Positions 33,630-43,606 of a stretch of 64,000 nt of DNA are shown here, piece after piece (positions within the stretch are counted from its first letter, which is position 1; every line of letters starts with the position of its first letter). This stretch comes from Bacillus sp. REN10 (lineage in GTDB: Bacteria; Bacillota; Bacilli; Bacillales; Domibacillaceae). The notes beneath the pieces were generated by a model. The model was given only the letters and a program-made list of their open reading frames with translations, was not told the DNA's origin and did no database searches. The stretch is from positions 186,001 through 250,000 of the forward strand of contig NZ_JADHDW010000003.1 in the NCBI RefSeq assembly GCF_016820555.1, in the 5' to 3' direction. Made by a program: the position numbers and the translations under genes.

Positions 33630-34748
33630 TTATCTAAAAAGGTTCACTTTTTGCAAATGAACATGGGTGTTGTCTTGATTGATCCGTTCTAAGTACATAT
33701 TGGTTGTGGAAATATCCGAATGGCCTGCCCAGTCTTTAACGACGGCGAGTGGCACATCGTTTTCAAGCAGCATCGTTACAAATGTATGTCGGAACCAGTG
33801 GGGAGAGACGTGCGAGTTTTTCCCGGCTAAATGAACGGCTTCTTTAACGATTTTATACAAACTTGGGTAAGTTAATCTCTTTTTATTTGTATACGGTTCT
33901 TTCTTATTATATAAAGCAAAGAAGAGCGGGCTCGTATCATATGGGTCGATCTCCATTGACTCTCCTATACATTTTCTGTAATCAAAGAGCAAATCACTAG
34001 TCTCTTCTCGGACAGGAATTGTTCGCGCTTTTCCTCCTTTTCCAATTACATCAGCAAACAGAAAACCTTGTCGATTATAGCGAAAACTTCCCCAATTTAA
34101 GCTTAATAGCTCACTAGCACGAAGCCCCGTTGTATAGAGGAGGTAACCAATCAATAAATTTCGCTTTTGTAACTGTTCACGATTTTGCTTGGCTTTGACC
34201 ACTTTGGGAAAGAAAGAAATCACATATTCCGCTTCTCTCTGGTTCAACTCTCTCATTTGGACACGTGTTTGCCGCTCTTCTGGACGAGTTTCTTCTATTA
34301 TATAGTGTCCTTTTTTAGCGGGCGGCTTGGAGATCCAAGTGGAAAGGTGAGCTTTGTAAAATTGTGTTTCATAGCCAAAGTCTAGTAGTCTACGAAAAAA
34401 CTCCAATTTTCGTATTGCTGATTTCGCAGCATATTTATCTTTAATATATTTATTATACGCTTTTACTTCAGGAAAGCCGACGTCTCGAAAAGATAGAGAA
34501 TGCTCCGTTAAAAAAATCAGCAACGTCTTAGCATCCGAACGATAAGCTTTCAGTGTATGAGGAGAAAGCTCCCGATCTGCCGAAAAGATTTTCTCAAGGA
34601 AAAACAGTTCCAGAAATTCTTCCTCGGAACTATCGGCAAGGGAGAGGTTTCGATGTTCATCGAGAAGCTGTCGGTGCTCTAACTCTGTTTTCAATTTTGA
34701 TAAATATTGTTCACTCGTTATTTGATTCAAAAGGGTCAAATCATTCAT
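33630..34748 (-). CDS. Tyrosine recombinase/integrase, stand-alone
   Basis: 372 residues. Residues ~45-150 are a SAM-like core-binding domain (ELSPHTLKAYRSDAKTLLIF). The catalytic domain shows TGLRASELLSL (first Arg), a Lys in GKGGKARTIPV, HWFRHTFVT (His-x-x-Arg), WAGHSDISTT (His) and MYLERI (Tyr). All catalytic residues are present. No phage or transposon genes are adjacent and no att repeats were seen, so it is a solitary recombinase rather than part of an obvious element. AGAGGTG precedes the start. Confidence 0.87.
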   Translation of the reverse strand: MNDLTLLNQITSEQYLSKLKTELEHRQLLDEHRNLSLADSSEEEFLELFFLEKIFSADRELSPHTLKAYRSDAKTLLIFLTEHSLSFRDVGFPEVKAYNKYIKDKYAAKSAIRKLEFFRRLLDFGYETQFYKAHLSTWISKPPAKKGHYIIEETRPEERQTRVQMRELNQREAEYVISFFPKVVKAKQNREQLQKRNLLIGYLLYTTGLRASELLSLNWGSFRYNRQGFLFADVIGKGGKARTIPVREETSDLLFDYRKCIGESMEIDPYDTSPLFFALYNKKEPYTNKKRLTYPSLYKIVKEAVHLAGKNSHVSPHWFRHTFVTMLLENDVPLAVVKDWAGHSDISTTNMYLERINQDNTHVHLQKVNLFR

Positions 34749-35115
34749 CAGGAAGCACCTCTATTAGTTTAAAATAATATCATTATGTATAGTAAAGATA
34801 ATACCTAATTATCTTTACTTCTATTGTATCATAGAATACTCGTTTCATACAGAGATAGATATAACAAAAAATGGATGTCGCTGAGAGCCTCTGTGGCGCA
34901 TTTAAATTTCTTTTGACGGATGATGGGTCATTCGATTCGCTACAGGATCTTTTCCGTGTATTCGACTTCTTATTTGCTTTTTGGCGGATTTTTGGCACAC
35001 TAATCCTTTCCAAGGAACGAAATGAACGGAATCTATTTTTTCTATGCCTCCGAACCGCGTTTTATGATACGATCATAGACATGGTGATTATATCGTTAGA
35101 AAGCCAGGTGAATAA
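34749..35115. other. Intergenic region between recombinase and KinB-like kinase
   Basis: Contains a 12-bp perfect hairpin at 34791-34819 (AGTAAAGATAAT facing ATTATCTTTACT, 5-nt loop) in front of the recombinase, a possible operator. A minus-strand GTG frame from about 35001 has a ribosome-like AAAGGA and a basic, Ser/Asn-rich product, but its end is hydrophobic and unconvincing. No other gene seen. Confidence 0.45.
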
Positions 35116-36378
35116 ATGGAGTTTGTGGCAAAAGAGTTATTGATTAACTTCGTGTTTGTTTTGCTTCCTTTATTTTTTGTCCAAATGTTTTATTTGGTGA
35201 AATATACACGTCAGTCTAAGAAAATGAAAAACTGGATGGTGGCGATCTTTCCCATTCTTTCTATCGTTTTATGCATGTCCTTCTCTGCAGAAATGATGGA
35301 AGGTTTTGTGGTAGATTTCAGGAGAATTCCTCTTATTTTAGGAGTGTTATATGGAGGACCTTGGTTGGGGCTCTTGTTATTGGCTCTTATTTTAATGCTC
35401 CGTTTTTTACAGGGGGGAGACGGTTTCGCAATAGCGCTGCTTATGTATCCGCTATTAACTTTTTTTCTTATTTATTTATCTAAGTCGTATCACATGATGT
35501 CATTAAAGAAAAGATTGCTCATCAGTATTTTCGTTTTACCAGGAAGCGAATCCCTCTTGCTATTTATGATTACACAACTATTTCCTGTGAACATTCCGGG
35601 GATGATCCAATTACAACTCATGCTTTTAAACATGACCTCTTTACTAATTGCGATGGTGATTTGGGAAGTCATTCGCCAAAGCTTTGAATTAATGCAGAAA
35701 GTAGCAAAAGCGGAAAAGCTAGAAGTAGTGAGTCATTTAGCTGCCAGCATGTCTCACGAAGTGCGTAATCCATTAACGGTGACAAGAGGATTTATGCAAT
35801 TATTGCATGAAGATTTACCTAAAGAACAACGAAAAGAATATTTAGACCTAGCTATAAGAGAGTTAGATCGCTCCGTAGCTATTATTAATGACTATTTAAC
35901 CTTCGCTCGGCCATCCATTGAAAAAAATGAAAAGATCGATATTTGTCTTGAAACACAACGTTCAATGAATGTATTGACACCACATGCGAATATGCACGGG
36001 ATTACAATTAAGCGATTTATCCCGGCAATCCCCATTTATGTGATTGGTCAAACATCTAAGTTTAAGCAGTGTCTAATTAATATTGTAAAAAATGCGATTG
36101 AAGCGATGCCAAACGGAGGCGAAATAAATGTGACCATTCAAGATGACCATCCATCCGTTCACTTAATGATAGAAGATAGCGGGGAAGGGATGACCACCGA
36201 GCAGATCAACCGCTTAGGTGAGCCGTATTTCACAACTAAAAGTAAAGGAACAGGCCTTGGCATGATGGTTTCTTACAGTATCATTCAAAGCATGAAAGGA
36301 GAGATTACTGTCAATAGCACAAAAGGAAAAGGCACTTGTTTCACGATCACGCTCCCAATTGGCGCTGAAAATGAATAA
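35116..36378 (+). CDS. KinB-like sporulation/sensor histidine kinase (5TM-LYT type)
   Basis: 420 residues. About six N-terminal membrane helices (to ~190) of the 5TMR-LYT type, with GVLYGGPWLGLLL in the middle. Then the H-box VVSHLAASMSHEVRNPLTVT with phospho-His, N-box KNAIEAMPNGG, and GTGLGMMVSYSII. This is the arrangement of KinB, which feeds the sporulation phosphorelay. No response regulator is adjacent, typical for phosphorelay kinases that act on Spo0F. CCAGGTG precedes the ATG. Its signal is unknown. Confidence 0.85.
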   Translation: MEFVAKELLINFVFVLLPLFFVQMFYLVKYTRQSKKMKNWMVAIFPILSIVLCMSFSAEMMEGFVVDFRRIPLILGVLYGGPWLGLLLLALILMLRFLQGGDGFAIALLMYPLLTFFLIYLSKSYHMMSLKKRLLISIFVLPGSESLLLFMITQLFPVNIPGMIQLQLMLLNMTSLLIAMVIWEVIRQSFELMQKVAKAEKLEVVSHLAASMSHEVRNPLTVTRGFMQLLHEDLPKEQRKEYLDLAIRELDRSVAIINDYLTFARPSIEKNEKIDICLETQRSMNVLTPHANMHGITIKRFIPAIPIYVIGQTSKFKQCLINIVKNAIEAMPNGGEINVTIQDDHPSVHLMIEDSGEGMTTEQINRLGEPYFTTKSKGTGLGMMVSYSIIQSMKGEITVNSTKGKGTCFTITLPIGAENE

Positions 36379-36475
36379 TTGATTTATAAAATGAGAAGTA
36401 CGATCAGTAGAAAAATCGCGAAATTTGTTTTACTATATAGAAGCTTACGAAAAAGCTTGAAAGGAATGGAGAAAG

Positions 36476-37255
36476 GTGAAAAAACTAGACGTACTATTAA
36501 TGGTACTTAGCTGTCTGTTCCCCGTTGCTGGTGCGATGAAGTACATGTCTCTAGAGCTATCCTTGTTGATGGGAGGCTTATTGTTTTTAACGAGTATCGG
36601 AAGTTATTACGCTAAACGATGGCATTCACGAATATTTAGCTGGATCGCTTATACTGGATTTATCGCGTTTTTGCTAGCGGTATGGGATCAATATGTCACC
36701 ATTGACTCATTAGAACAAAACGTAAAAATCGCGGTCTGTATCGCTGTCATCCCAGGCATCTTACGTTTTCGCACATATGCGATTACGGTCGGTTTACTTG
36801 GGTTATGGGGCGCTGTCTTATGGGATATCAAAGAAATGCAATCATTAGCTGTTCTGCAACGAATGATGAATTTATTCCAGTCAGAGCCATTCTATTTAAT
36901 CGTGTTAGCCGCAGGTTGTTTGCTTGGGGGATGGCTTGCTGGCTTATTTCGTCGTGGGAAGAGCAAGGAACCTAAAGAAAAATCAAGCTTACTCGCACAA
37001 ACGAAGCGCTTCAAACCTACCTTAAAAATTCCTGTGCCGAGTTTGCCGAAAGTAAAAGTGAAGCTATTAACATTTGGCAGAAAACGATTTTCTCGATCAA
37101 AAAAAATGCATACGTACGAACCAGTTCAACAAGAACAGGCAGCCGCTGTCTATCCAGACATCAATGAGCAACCTTTTGAAGAAATAGAAGTGAAACAAGA
37201 GCCCATACAAGGTCAAACGAGAATGGAACGAAGAAAAAATCGTTTGAAGGCCTAA
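36476..37255 (+). CDS. Membrane protein with long basic cytoplasmic tail, unknown
   Basis: 259 residues with GTG start after GGAATGGAG. Five to six hydrophobic segments fill residues 1-160; the remaining 100 residues are strongly basic and then acidic (KPTLKIPVPSLPKVKVKLL, GRKRFSRSKK, and a closing MERRKNRLKA). The family is not recognised. The gene is 97 bp downstream of the kinase and may share its transcript. The tail composition suggests contact with membrane lipids or nucleic acid, but this is conjecture. Confidence 0.65.
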   Translation: MKKLDVLLMVLSCLFPVAGAMKYMSLELSLLMGGLLFLTSIGSYYAKRWHSRIFSWIAYTGFIAFLLAVWDQYVTIDSLEQNVKIAVCIAVIPGILRFRTYAITVGLLGLWGAVLWDIKEMQSLAVLQRMMNLFQSEPFYLIVLAAGCLLGGWLAGLFRRGKSKEPKEKSSLLAQTKRFKPTLKIPVPSLPKVKVKLLTFGRKRFSRSKKMHTYEPVQQEQAAAVYPDINEQPFEEIEVKQEPIQGQTRMERRKNRLKA

Positions 37256-37260
37256 AGGAT

Positions 37261-37312
37261 AAAAAACCAGCAAAGTATCTCTATACAATGAGAGACATTT
37301 TGCTGGTTTTTC
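37261..37312. terminator. Bidirectional terminator
   Basis: Stem AAAAACCAGCAAA with TTTGCTGGTTTTT around a 24-nt loop that contains a small inner dyad (TCTCT/AGAGA). Serves the 36476 gene and the YxeA-like gene. Confidence 0.8.
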
Positions 37313-37323
37313 TTTTTGTCCTT

Positions 37324-37677
37324 TTAGTCCATCTTATCCTGAATATCAGCAGATATCTCATTCCATGGAATCTCTTCCCACGATTGCACATACGTTCTTT
37401 TAGTCGCAAGTTTTAAATAAGCTCCCTCACGCAGCTGTTTACTTGCTGTAAATGTTATCGTTGTGTCTTTGCCATCTTCATTCATCCCAGTTAATGTATA
37501 TTCGAAAGTTTTAGGTTCCACCTGTTGGCCTGGACCTTCAATTTTTACAAACACATCCTTTTTAGGAATGAAAGGATTTAACATATCCGCTAGTTCATTT
37601 TTTACAAAAAAGGTGAAAGAACAGATAATAATTGCGGCAACTATAACAGTCCCCATGGCTAATTTGACGATTTTCAT
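37324..37677 (-). CDS. YxeA-family (DUF1093) protein
   Basis: 117 residues. One N-terminal membrane anchor (VKLAMGTVIVAAIIICSFTFF) then a small extracytoplasmic beta domain with FEYTLTGMNEDGKDTTITFT and LREGAYLKLATKRTYVQSWEEI. This is the YxeA/DUF1093 pattern; the function is unknown. GGAGGAGC precedes the ATG. It is monocistronic. Confidence 0.8.
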   Translation of the reverse strand: MKIVKLAMGTVIVAAIIICSFTFFVKNELADMLNPFIPKKDVFVKIEGPGQQVEPKTFEYTLTGMNEDGKDTTITFTASKQLREGAYLKLATKRTYVQSWEEIPWNEISADIQDKMD

Positions 37678-37847
37678 GATTTTGCTCCTCCTTGTTTGTG
37701 TCTCTAGTATTCATTTTATAAGGAGCGGCCTGTAAAAGCCTTCGATTCAGATGACAAATGAGATAAAGAACATGACAATGTTGTCACCTTCCGCACATTT
37801 ATGTATAAATGCATGGGAATAGGTCATATTAACATCGAGGTGATCAC

Positions 37848-37976
37848 ATGAGTAAACGAAAAAAAGACCCATCCAAGACAGGGTTAGGTTCTCCAGAAGT
37901 AAAGGGGCAAGGGACAACGAATATAGAAACAGGAGAGAGAACGAGCTCATCTGCAAGGCATAAGAAAAGGAAATAA
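37848..37976 (+). CDS. YuzL-like small protein (42 residues)
   Basis: The frame reads MSKRKKDPSKTGLGSPEVKG, then QGTTNIETGERTSSSARHKK and RK. GAGGTG stands ahead of the ATG. The TGLGS-x-EV-x-GQGT block agrees with my memory of YuzL-like proteins, small conserved proteins of bacilli without known function. It is followed by a terminator hairpin. It is short enough to be missed by length cut-offs. Confidence 0.6.
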   Translation: MSKRKKDPSKTGLGSPEVKGQGTTNIETGERTSSSARHKKRK

Positions 37977-37992
37977 AGTATAGGCTTTGCTG

Positions 37993-38020
37993 TCGCCCTT
38001 TTTATTGGGGCGATTTTTTG
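37993..38020 (+). terminator. Terminator after the YuzL-like gene
   Basis: 6-bp GC-rich stem (37993-37998 with 38008-38013) followed by ATTTTTTG. Confidence 0.7.
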
Positions 38021-38398
38021 TTTTTAAGTTAAATTGTGACTAAAATCCTATTCGTTTTCACGGGTGGGGATGATTCATGTTTACCTTTTATTTACTTATA
38101 TGAGTGTGGCATGATAACTTCATTTTATAAGTTATCGGATATGAAAAAATATACCGAAAGCAGGTGTTATACATGGCTATACGCAAAAAAGAGTTATACC
38201 GGCTGATTGATCGTCTTGATCAGCAAGATGAAAAAGTGGCTTTTGACTTTTTAGAATTTCTTGTTCAACGTTCAAAAAAGCAAATGACAGACTGGGAAAA
38301 GATTGATATGGCGGATCAGGATCATGAACCATTGTCTAGAGAAGAATTAGAACAGTTAAATAGTGAAGAAGGATATGTGTCAGGAGAGGGTGCCAAGC

Positions 38399-39351
<953 letters not shown>

Positions 39352-39376
39352 GTAAGAGCAAGGAGCGGTTTTTTAT

Positions 39377-39748
39377 ATGTGGAAATTATACAATGATAGA
39401 TCCGTACACACGACGGACCCGTCAAGAATCAAGTTTCGGACGAATATTAGCCAGTCGTTATTGGAGCGGCTCAGTGAATTAGCTGATGAGCATGATACCT
39501 ATGTGAATTATTTGTTAGAGAGCGGATTAGAAAATGTGTTGGCTGAAGGTGTGATTACCTTTGATAAAAAAACGAGGCCGAAAGATCGGGTTCAATATAA
39601 AACAACGTACGATGAACAGTTGCTGGACGATGTGAAAGAGTTTGCGAAGACGCATGGTTTATTTATTAATGATGTCATTGAATACAGCGTTCAATTTATT
39701 GATTTACAGTCGGTTAAAAATAAAAGCTATAGACATCGGATAGAGTAG
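39377..39748 (+). CDS. Tandem ribbon-helix-helix-like protein, unknown
   Basis: 123 residues. Two similar halves: FRTNISQSLLERLSELADEH with YVNYLLESGLEN, and KTTYDEQLLDDVKEFAKTH with INDVIEYSVQFI. Each looks like a strand plus two helices of a ribbon-helix-helix unit, so a DNA-binding role is plausible. AAGGAGCGG precedes the ATG. Homologous proteins are found widely in bacilli without known function. Confidence 0.65.
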   Translation: MWKLYNDRSVHTTDPSRIKFRTNISQSLLERLSELADEHDTYVNYLLESGLENVLAEGVITFDKKTRPKDRVQYKTTYDEQLLDDVKEFAKTHGLFINDVIEYSVQFIDLQSVKNKSYRHRIE

Positions 39749-40240
39749 AGGGTGAATACTCTGTCTTGTTTTTTAAAACAACGCCCCCGACATAATATAT
39801 ATTGTTGGTAGTTAAATAAAATTTCAATGATATGTCTCATTTTAGAAGAATACTATTAATATTGAGACAGAAGAGAAATTTTAAGTGATACATGATGTTT
39901 GCTCATTTTCATTGATTTCTTTATGATGGCGTGCGCCGCATCATTCGTAGCATCTTCATTAGAATGTCATCATATTATTTCGTATATAAGAATATCATTT
40001 GAGCTATTTTTTTCTGGAAACACAGATGTCAATCTTTAGGTCCGCTTTTGAATATTTATTCGTTTGTTAATCTATAAACCCCGTTTTATTTGTAACAAAA
40101 TGAATAATAATGAATAAAAATTCTGTCTGTTATCTTATGTTTATTGGTGAATACCTTCATTTTTTGGAAAAAAACTATATTTTATCGACTCTCTTCCCTT
40201 ATAATGAGTAATGGTGGGAATTTTAGTTAATATTTAGGAG
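39749..40240. other. AT-rich intergenic stretch
   Basis: No gene seen on either strand. Contains a long-loop dyad TGTCTCA/TGAGACA at about 39832-39870 and a -10-like TATAAT at 40199-40204 upstream of the DUF2339 gene without a clear -35 hexamer. Confidence 0.5.
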
Positions 40241-41914
40241 GTGTTCGGTCTGGAGTCATCTAGGCATTCTTTAGAGGAAAAGGTTATTCAGCTAGAATCA
40301 GAAGTGAAACAGCTGCAAGCTCGTGTGGAAATGTTAGAGCATGCAAATTTTAACACCCAGCCGCTTCCGATCCAAGCAAAAGTGAAACAAGCGAAGCCTT
40401 CTCCCCCCTCTCATCCAGTGCAGCAGAAAGAAATTACGCCCGTCGATTGGGAGAAAGTTTTGTTTCAAGTCTGGTTGCCGCGAGTATTTATTTTTGTGTT
40501 TATTATCGGGGTTCTTTGGGGATTTAAGGCCGCTTCCGATTATGGCTTAATGAATGAAACGGTGAAAGTAGCGTTAGGTTTTATCGTCTCTTCCCTTCTG
40601 TTGTTCATTGGTCAAAAGCAGATGGAGGGCAAGCGTGAGAAGTTAGGATATGTACTGTTAGGTGGGTCAGTACCTTTATTTATGCTCACCACATTTGCGA
40701 TGCATGTGTTATATGAAATGATAGGTCCTTCTCTCGCCTTTATGTTGAATATTGTTTGGATTGCGATTGGTTTATGGCTGACGCAAAAACATCGCTCGCA
40801 AGTGCTAGGCTTTATTAGTATGGTCGGTGGTGTGCTTGTTCCTTTCTTAATTGAAAGTAAAACGCCGAATATGTTTGTTTTTCTAAGCTATGAAACGCTT
40901 TTATATGTTTTATTTTTACTTCTAGCTGTGAGATTTCAGTTTACCGTTATTTATTACAGTTCAGCTGCCCTATTAAACATCGCTTTATTTGTATTTTATT
41001 TGTCTAGCTATGTCTGGACTGAAGGGCTATTTGCAGCAATGTATTATGTAGCCTTTCCTATAATCATCCAGCATGGATGTTTGCTTTACTTTTATATAAA
41101 GGAAAAAAAGCAGATCGATCAACACGCGGGTATTGTGTTTGTTAGTTTACTTGTGACATCCGCTTGGGTGTACTCGACTTTTTCTGAGCATTGGATTTCG
41201 TTATCTTTTGCTTTTCTTGCTATTATGTACGTTCTCTTATTTATCAACTATCAGCAAGATTTAAAGAAGCGTCCGATTTTTCTAACGAACGTGATCATTG
41301 CCGTCACGTTTCTAATCCTGCATGCGGTCAATGAAGAGTTGCAGATGAGCTTGCTTTTGATTGAAGGTTTGGCAGCCTATTATGTATCTTTACGGTATGG
41401 AAATCATATCAGTAAAGGAATTGCGATCTTTATTTATGTCTTTACCGGCTTAGTGCTGATCGCCAATGACGTGATCACCGCTCCTCTATCCAATGAAACG
41501 ATCAATTGGCTCATTTTCTTAACGACTTTTGTGTTCGGAATGAGTATGACATATCAACTTCAGACATCATTTAAAGAGAACGTCTTGAAATACGGCAGTG
41601 TTATTTTGACAATATTATTGCTCACGTTCTCGACGGAATTAACGATGGCGGTTGTAGAAGAATGGGCGGATAATAAACAACGACTAGCGGTCAACGTTGT
41701 TTGGATTGGTTTAGCCGTTATAGCGATTGTGATTGGGTTGAAGAAAACATTCAATTATGCCAAATATATAGGTGTTTCGCTCTTAATGTTAACGTTATTA
41801 AAAATGGTTCTTTACGATATGCCGTATATTCCACTGGCCATTCGAGCGTGTCTTTTTATTGCTTTAGGCTTTGTTGGGTTAGTAGTTTCAAGAACTTTTT
41901 ATAAAAAGAAATAA
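40241..41914 (+). CDS. DUF2339-family large membrane protein
   Basis: 557 residues. An N-terminal coiled coil (LEEKVIQLESEVKQLQARVE) and a Pro/Lys linker are followed by about fourteen hydrophobic segments from residue ~75 to the end, as in DUF2339 proteins of unknown function. The first in-frame GTG (40241) lies inside the ribosome site AGGAGGTG (40236-40242); the codon at correct distance is CTG at 40250, so initiation may be at CTG (giving 554 residues). The gene is monocistronic. Confidence 0.82.
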   Translation: MFGLESSRHSLEEKVIQLESEVKQLQARVEMLEHANFNTQPLPIQAKVKQAKPSPPSHPVQQKEITPVDWEKVLFQVWLPRVFIFVFIIGVLWGFKAASDYGLMNETVKVALGFIVSSLLLFIGQKQMEGKREKLGYVLLGGSVPLFMLTTFAMHVLYEMIGPSLAFMLNIVWIAIGLWLTQKHRSQVLGFISMVGGVLVPFLIESKTPNMFVFLSYETLLYVLFLLLAVRFQFTVIYYSSAALLNIALFVFYLSSYVWTEGLFAAMYYVAFPIIIQHGCLLYFYIKEKKQIDQHAGIVFVSLLVTSAWVYSTFSEHWISLSFAFLAIMYVLLFINYQQDLKKRPIFLTNVIIAVTFLILHAVNEELQMSLLLIEGLAAYYVSLRYGNHISKGIAIFIYVFTGLVLIANDVITAPLSNETINWLIFLTTFVFGMSMTYQLQTSFKENVLKYGSVILTILLLTFSTELTMAVVEEWADNKQRLAVNVVWIGLAVIAIVIGLKKTFNYAKYIGVSLLMLTLLKMVLYDMPYIPLAIRACLFIALGFVGLVVSRTFYKKK

Positions 41915-41917
41915 ACG

Positions 41918-41950
41918 AAAACATCCTGATGTTGTTGTCAGGATGTTTTT
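41918..41950. terminator. Bidirectional terminator
   Basis: 12-bp stem (41918-41929 with 41938-41949), 8-nt loop, T-run; between the DUF2339 gene and the end of the sulfur operon. Confidence 0.85.
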
Positions 41951-42831
41951 CGTGACTTTAGTTGAACTACGAGCTTTGATTTTCTCTCCTTTTGAATGGT
42001 ATAAAGAGCAATGGATCCCCAGATGATAATGATCATGACATAGCTACTAGTTGTTATGCTGCTTGAGAGTGTCGTATAACTGAAGATCGCTCTTACGTTG
42101 GTAAAGATCAGCATGCCGCTCACAATCACCGCTAATACTTTTGTCGGCAAACTTTTGACGATCCAAGCCGCAATTGGAGCAGCAATTACACCTCCGGCCA
42201 TAATCGCTCCGACCCATAACCAATTAATTTGAGAAGGACCTAAAGAAATCATAAATCCGATGGTAGCCGATAGGGCAATCACAAATTCGCTCGTATTTAC
42301 TGTGCCGATGACTTTTCGGGGAATCATTCCTTTTTGCGATAGCAACGCAGGAGTCGCAATCGGTCCCCACCCTCCCCCGCCGCTTGCATCAAAGAATCCA
42401 GCAATAAAACCAAGCGGAACGTAAAATCGATTTGAAAGTGCCGCATGTTCTTGTTTGCGGGCATCTTTCATCCAGAGAAACCGTCCTAAAATATACAGGC
42501 CTAAACAGACTAAAAAAATGGATACATATAATCGTACATATTCTCCCGTTAAATGACTTAAAAAGGTAGCCCCAGAGAAAGCACCAATTGAACCAGGGAT
42601 AATCAGTCGTTTCAGCATCTTTTTATCAACATTTCCAAATTTAATGTGAGATGCTCCGGAGGCGGCAGTCGTTACCACTTCGGCCATATGGACAGAAGCA
42701 GAAGCGATAGCAGGAGCGATTCCGGCTGATAATAATAAGGTAGTGGATGTTAAGCCATACCCCATACCGAGCGCTCCATCTACAAGCTGTGCAGCTAACC
42801 CGATAAGCATTAAAATAATAAAGCGTTCCAC
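41938..42831 (-). CDS. TauE/SafE-family sulfite/sulfate-type transporter
   Basis: 297 residues, about eight hydrophobic segments. LVDGALGMGYGLTSTTLLL near the start and FFDASGGGGWGPI in the middle are the two conserved halves of TauE/SafE permeases. The GTG at 42831 stands 9 nt after GGGAGG. It is the last gene of the sulfate assimilation operon, where B. subtilis has the Pit-type permease CysP; a role in sulfate or sulfite transport is inferred from position. Confidence 0.87.
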   Translation of the reverse strand: MERFIILMLIGLAAQLVDGALGMGYGLTSTTLLLSAGIAPAIASASVHMAEVVTTAASGASHIKFGNVDKKMLKRLIIPGSIGAFSGATFLSHLTGEYVRLYVSIFLVCLGLYILGRFLWMKDARKQEHAALSNRFYVPLGFIAGFFDASGGGGWGPIATPALLSQKGMIPRKVIGTVNTSEFVIALSATIGFMISLGPSQINWLWVGAIMAGGVIAAPIAAWIVKSLPTKVLAVIVSGMLIFTNVRAIFSYTTLSSSITTSSYVMIIIIWGSIALYTIQKERKSKLVVQLKSRKTS

Positions 42832-42853
42832 TATGGCTTTCCTCCCTATCAAA

Positions 42854-43606
42854 TCAATAATTTACATGTCGTTGTTCTTTTGACCGTGCTTCTTCAATTC
42901 GTACCGCCATAATGTTTCGTAAAAAAGGATGATAGCCGAGATATTTGCATAAGTACACATGGTCAGAAGCAGGCAAGGATTGAATTTCTTTTTCCATCGA
43001 CTTCATTAATACTCCAGTGAATAATAAATAAGGGAGCACCCATAATTGTGATCTTTTTTTATGAGCTAGCCGCTTTAACTCTTTTGGAAAGGTGGGTGTA
43101 GTGGCTGCTAAAAAGCATAAATTCACATCGTTTAACTTGGTTTTAGAGCGGAATAACTGCAGAATCCGTGCGAAATCTGCTTTTGTTTGTGGATCACTGC
43201 TTCCGCGACCGACGATCAGTACTGTTGCCTCCGAATCGATCGGCACCTGTTTTTCTTTCATTCGTTCAATCAAAATATCGACAATCACCTCATGGACGCC
43301 GAGCGGATCAGCATAATGAATATGCACTTGTGGAAACTGGGACTGCATTTTATTTAACTCGAATGGAATATCTTTTTTGGCATGCCCAGCTGCCAGTAAT
43401 AAAAAAGGAAACACGATGATCTCGGTTGCACCTTGTGCCACACATCGGGCAAAACCTTGTTCAATCGTCGGTTCCGCTAATTCTAAAAAACAAGTCTCTT
43501 GTATGGGCGCATCTATAAACGGCTTCGATTGTTCGATAAAGGCAAGCGCTTCTTCTCTTCCTTGTTTGACTCGGCTTCCGTGACAAATATAGAGAACAGC
43601 CTTCAT
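42854..43606 (-). CDS. sirB: Sirohydrochlorin ferrochelatase (SirB/CbiX type)
   Basis: 250 residues. ICHGSRVKQGREEA carries the metal-binding His of CbiX-type chelatases; VFPFLLLAAGHAKKDIP holds the second. The product inserts iron into sirohydrochlorin to give siroheme, the cofactor of the sulfite reductase encoded upstream. The ATG overlaps the sumT stop (ATGA). The order sumT-sirB matches B. subtilis ylnD-ylnE. Confidence 0.9.
   Translation of the reverse strand: MKAVLYICHGSRVKQGREEALAFIEQSKPFIDAPIQETCFLELAEPTIEQGFARCVAQGATEIIVFPFLLLAAGHAKKDIPFELNKMQSQFPQVHIHYADPLGVHEVIVDILIERMKEKQVPIDSEATVLIVGRGSSDPQTKADFARILQLFRSKTKLNDVNLCFLAATTPTFPKELKRLAHKKRSQLWVLPYLLFTGVLMKSMEKEIQSLPASDHVYLCKYLGYHPFLRNIMAVRIEEARSKEQRHVNY

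Noticed and set aside
33630-34748. Lone integrase as marker of a prophage or integrative element
   Set aside because: No phage, conjugation or excisionase genes and no att-like direct repeats were found nearby; neighbours are ordinary chromosomal genes.
34783-35013. Minus-strand frame with a basic Ser/Asn-rich product and a ribosome-like AAAGGA before a GTG
   Set aside because: The C-terminal third is random-looking hydrophobic sequence and ends in the AT-rich hairpin before the recombinase gene; no family recognised.
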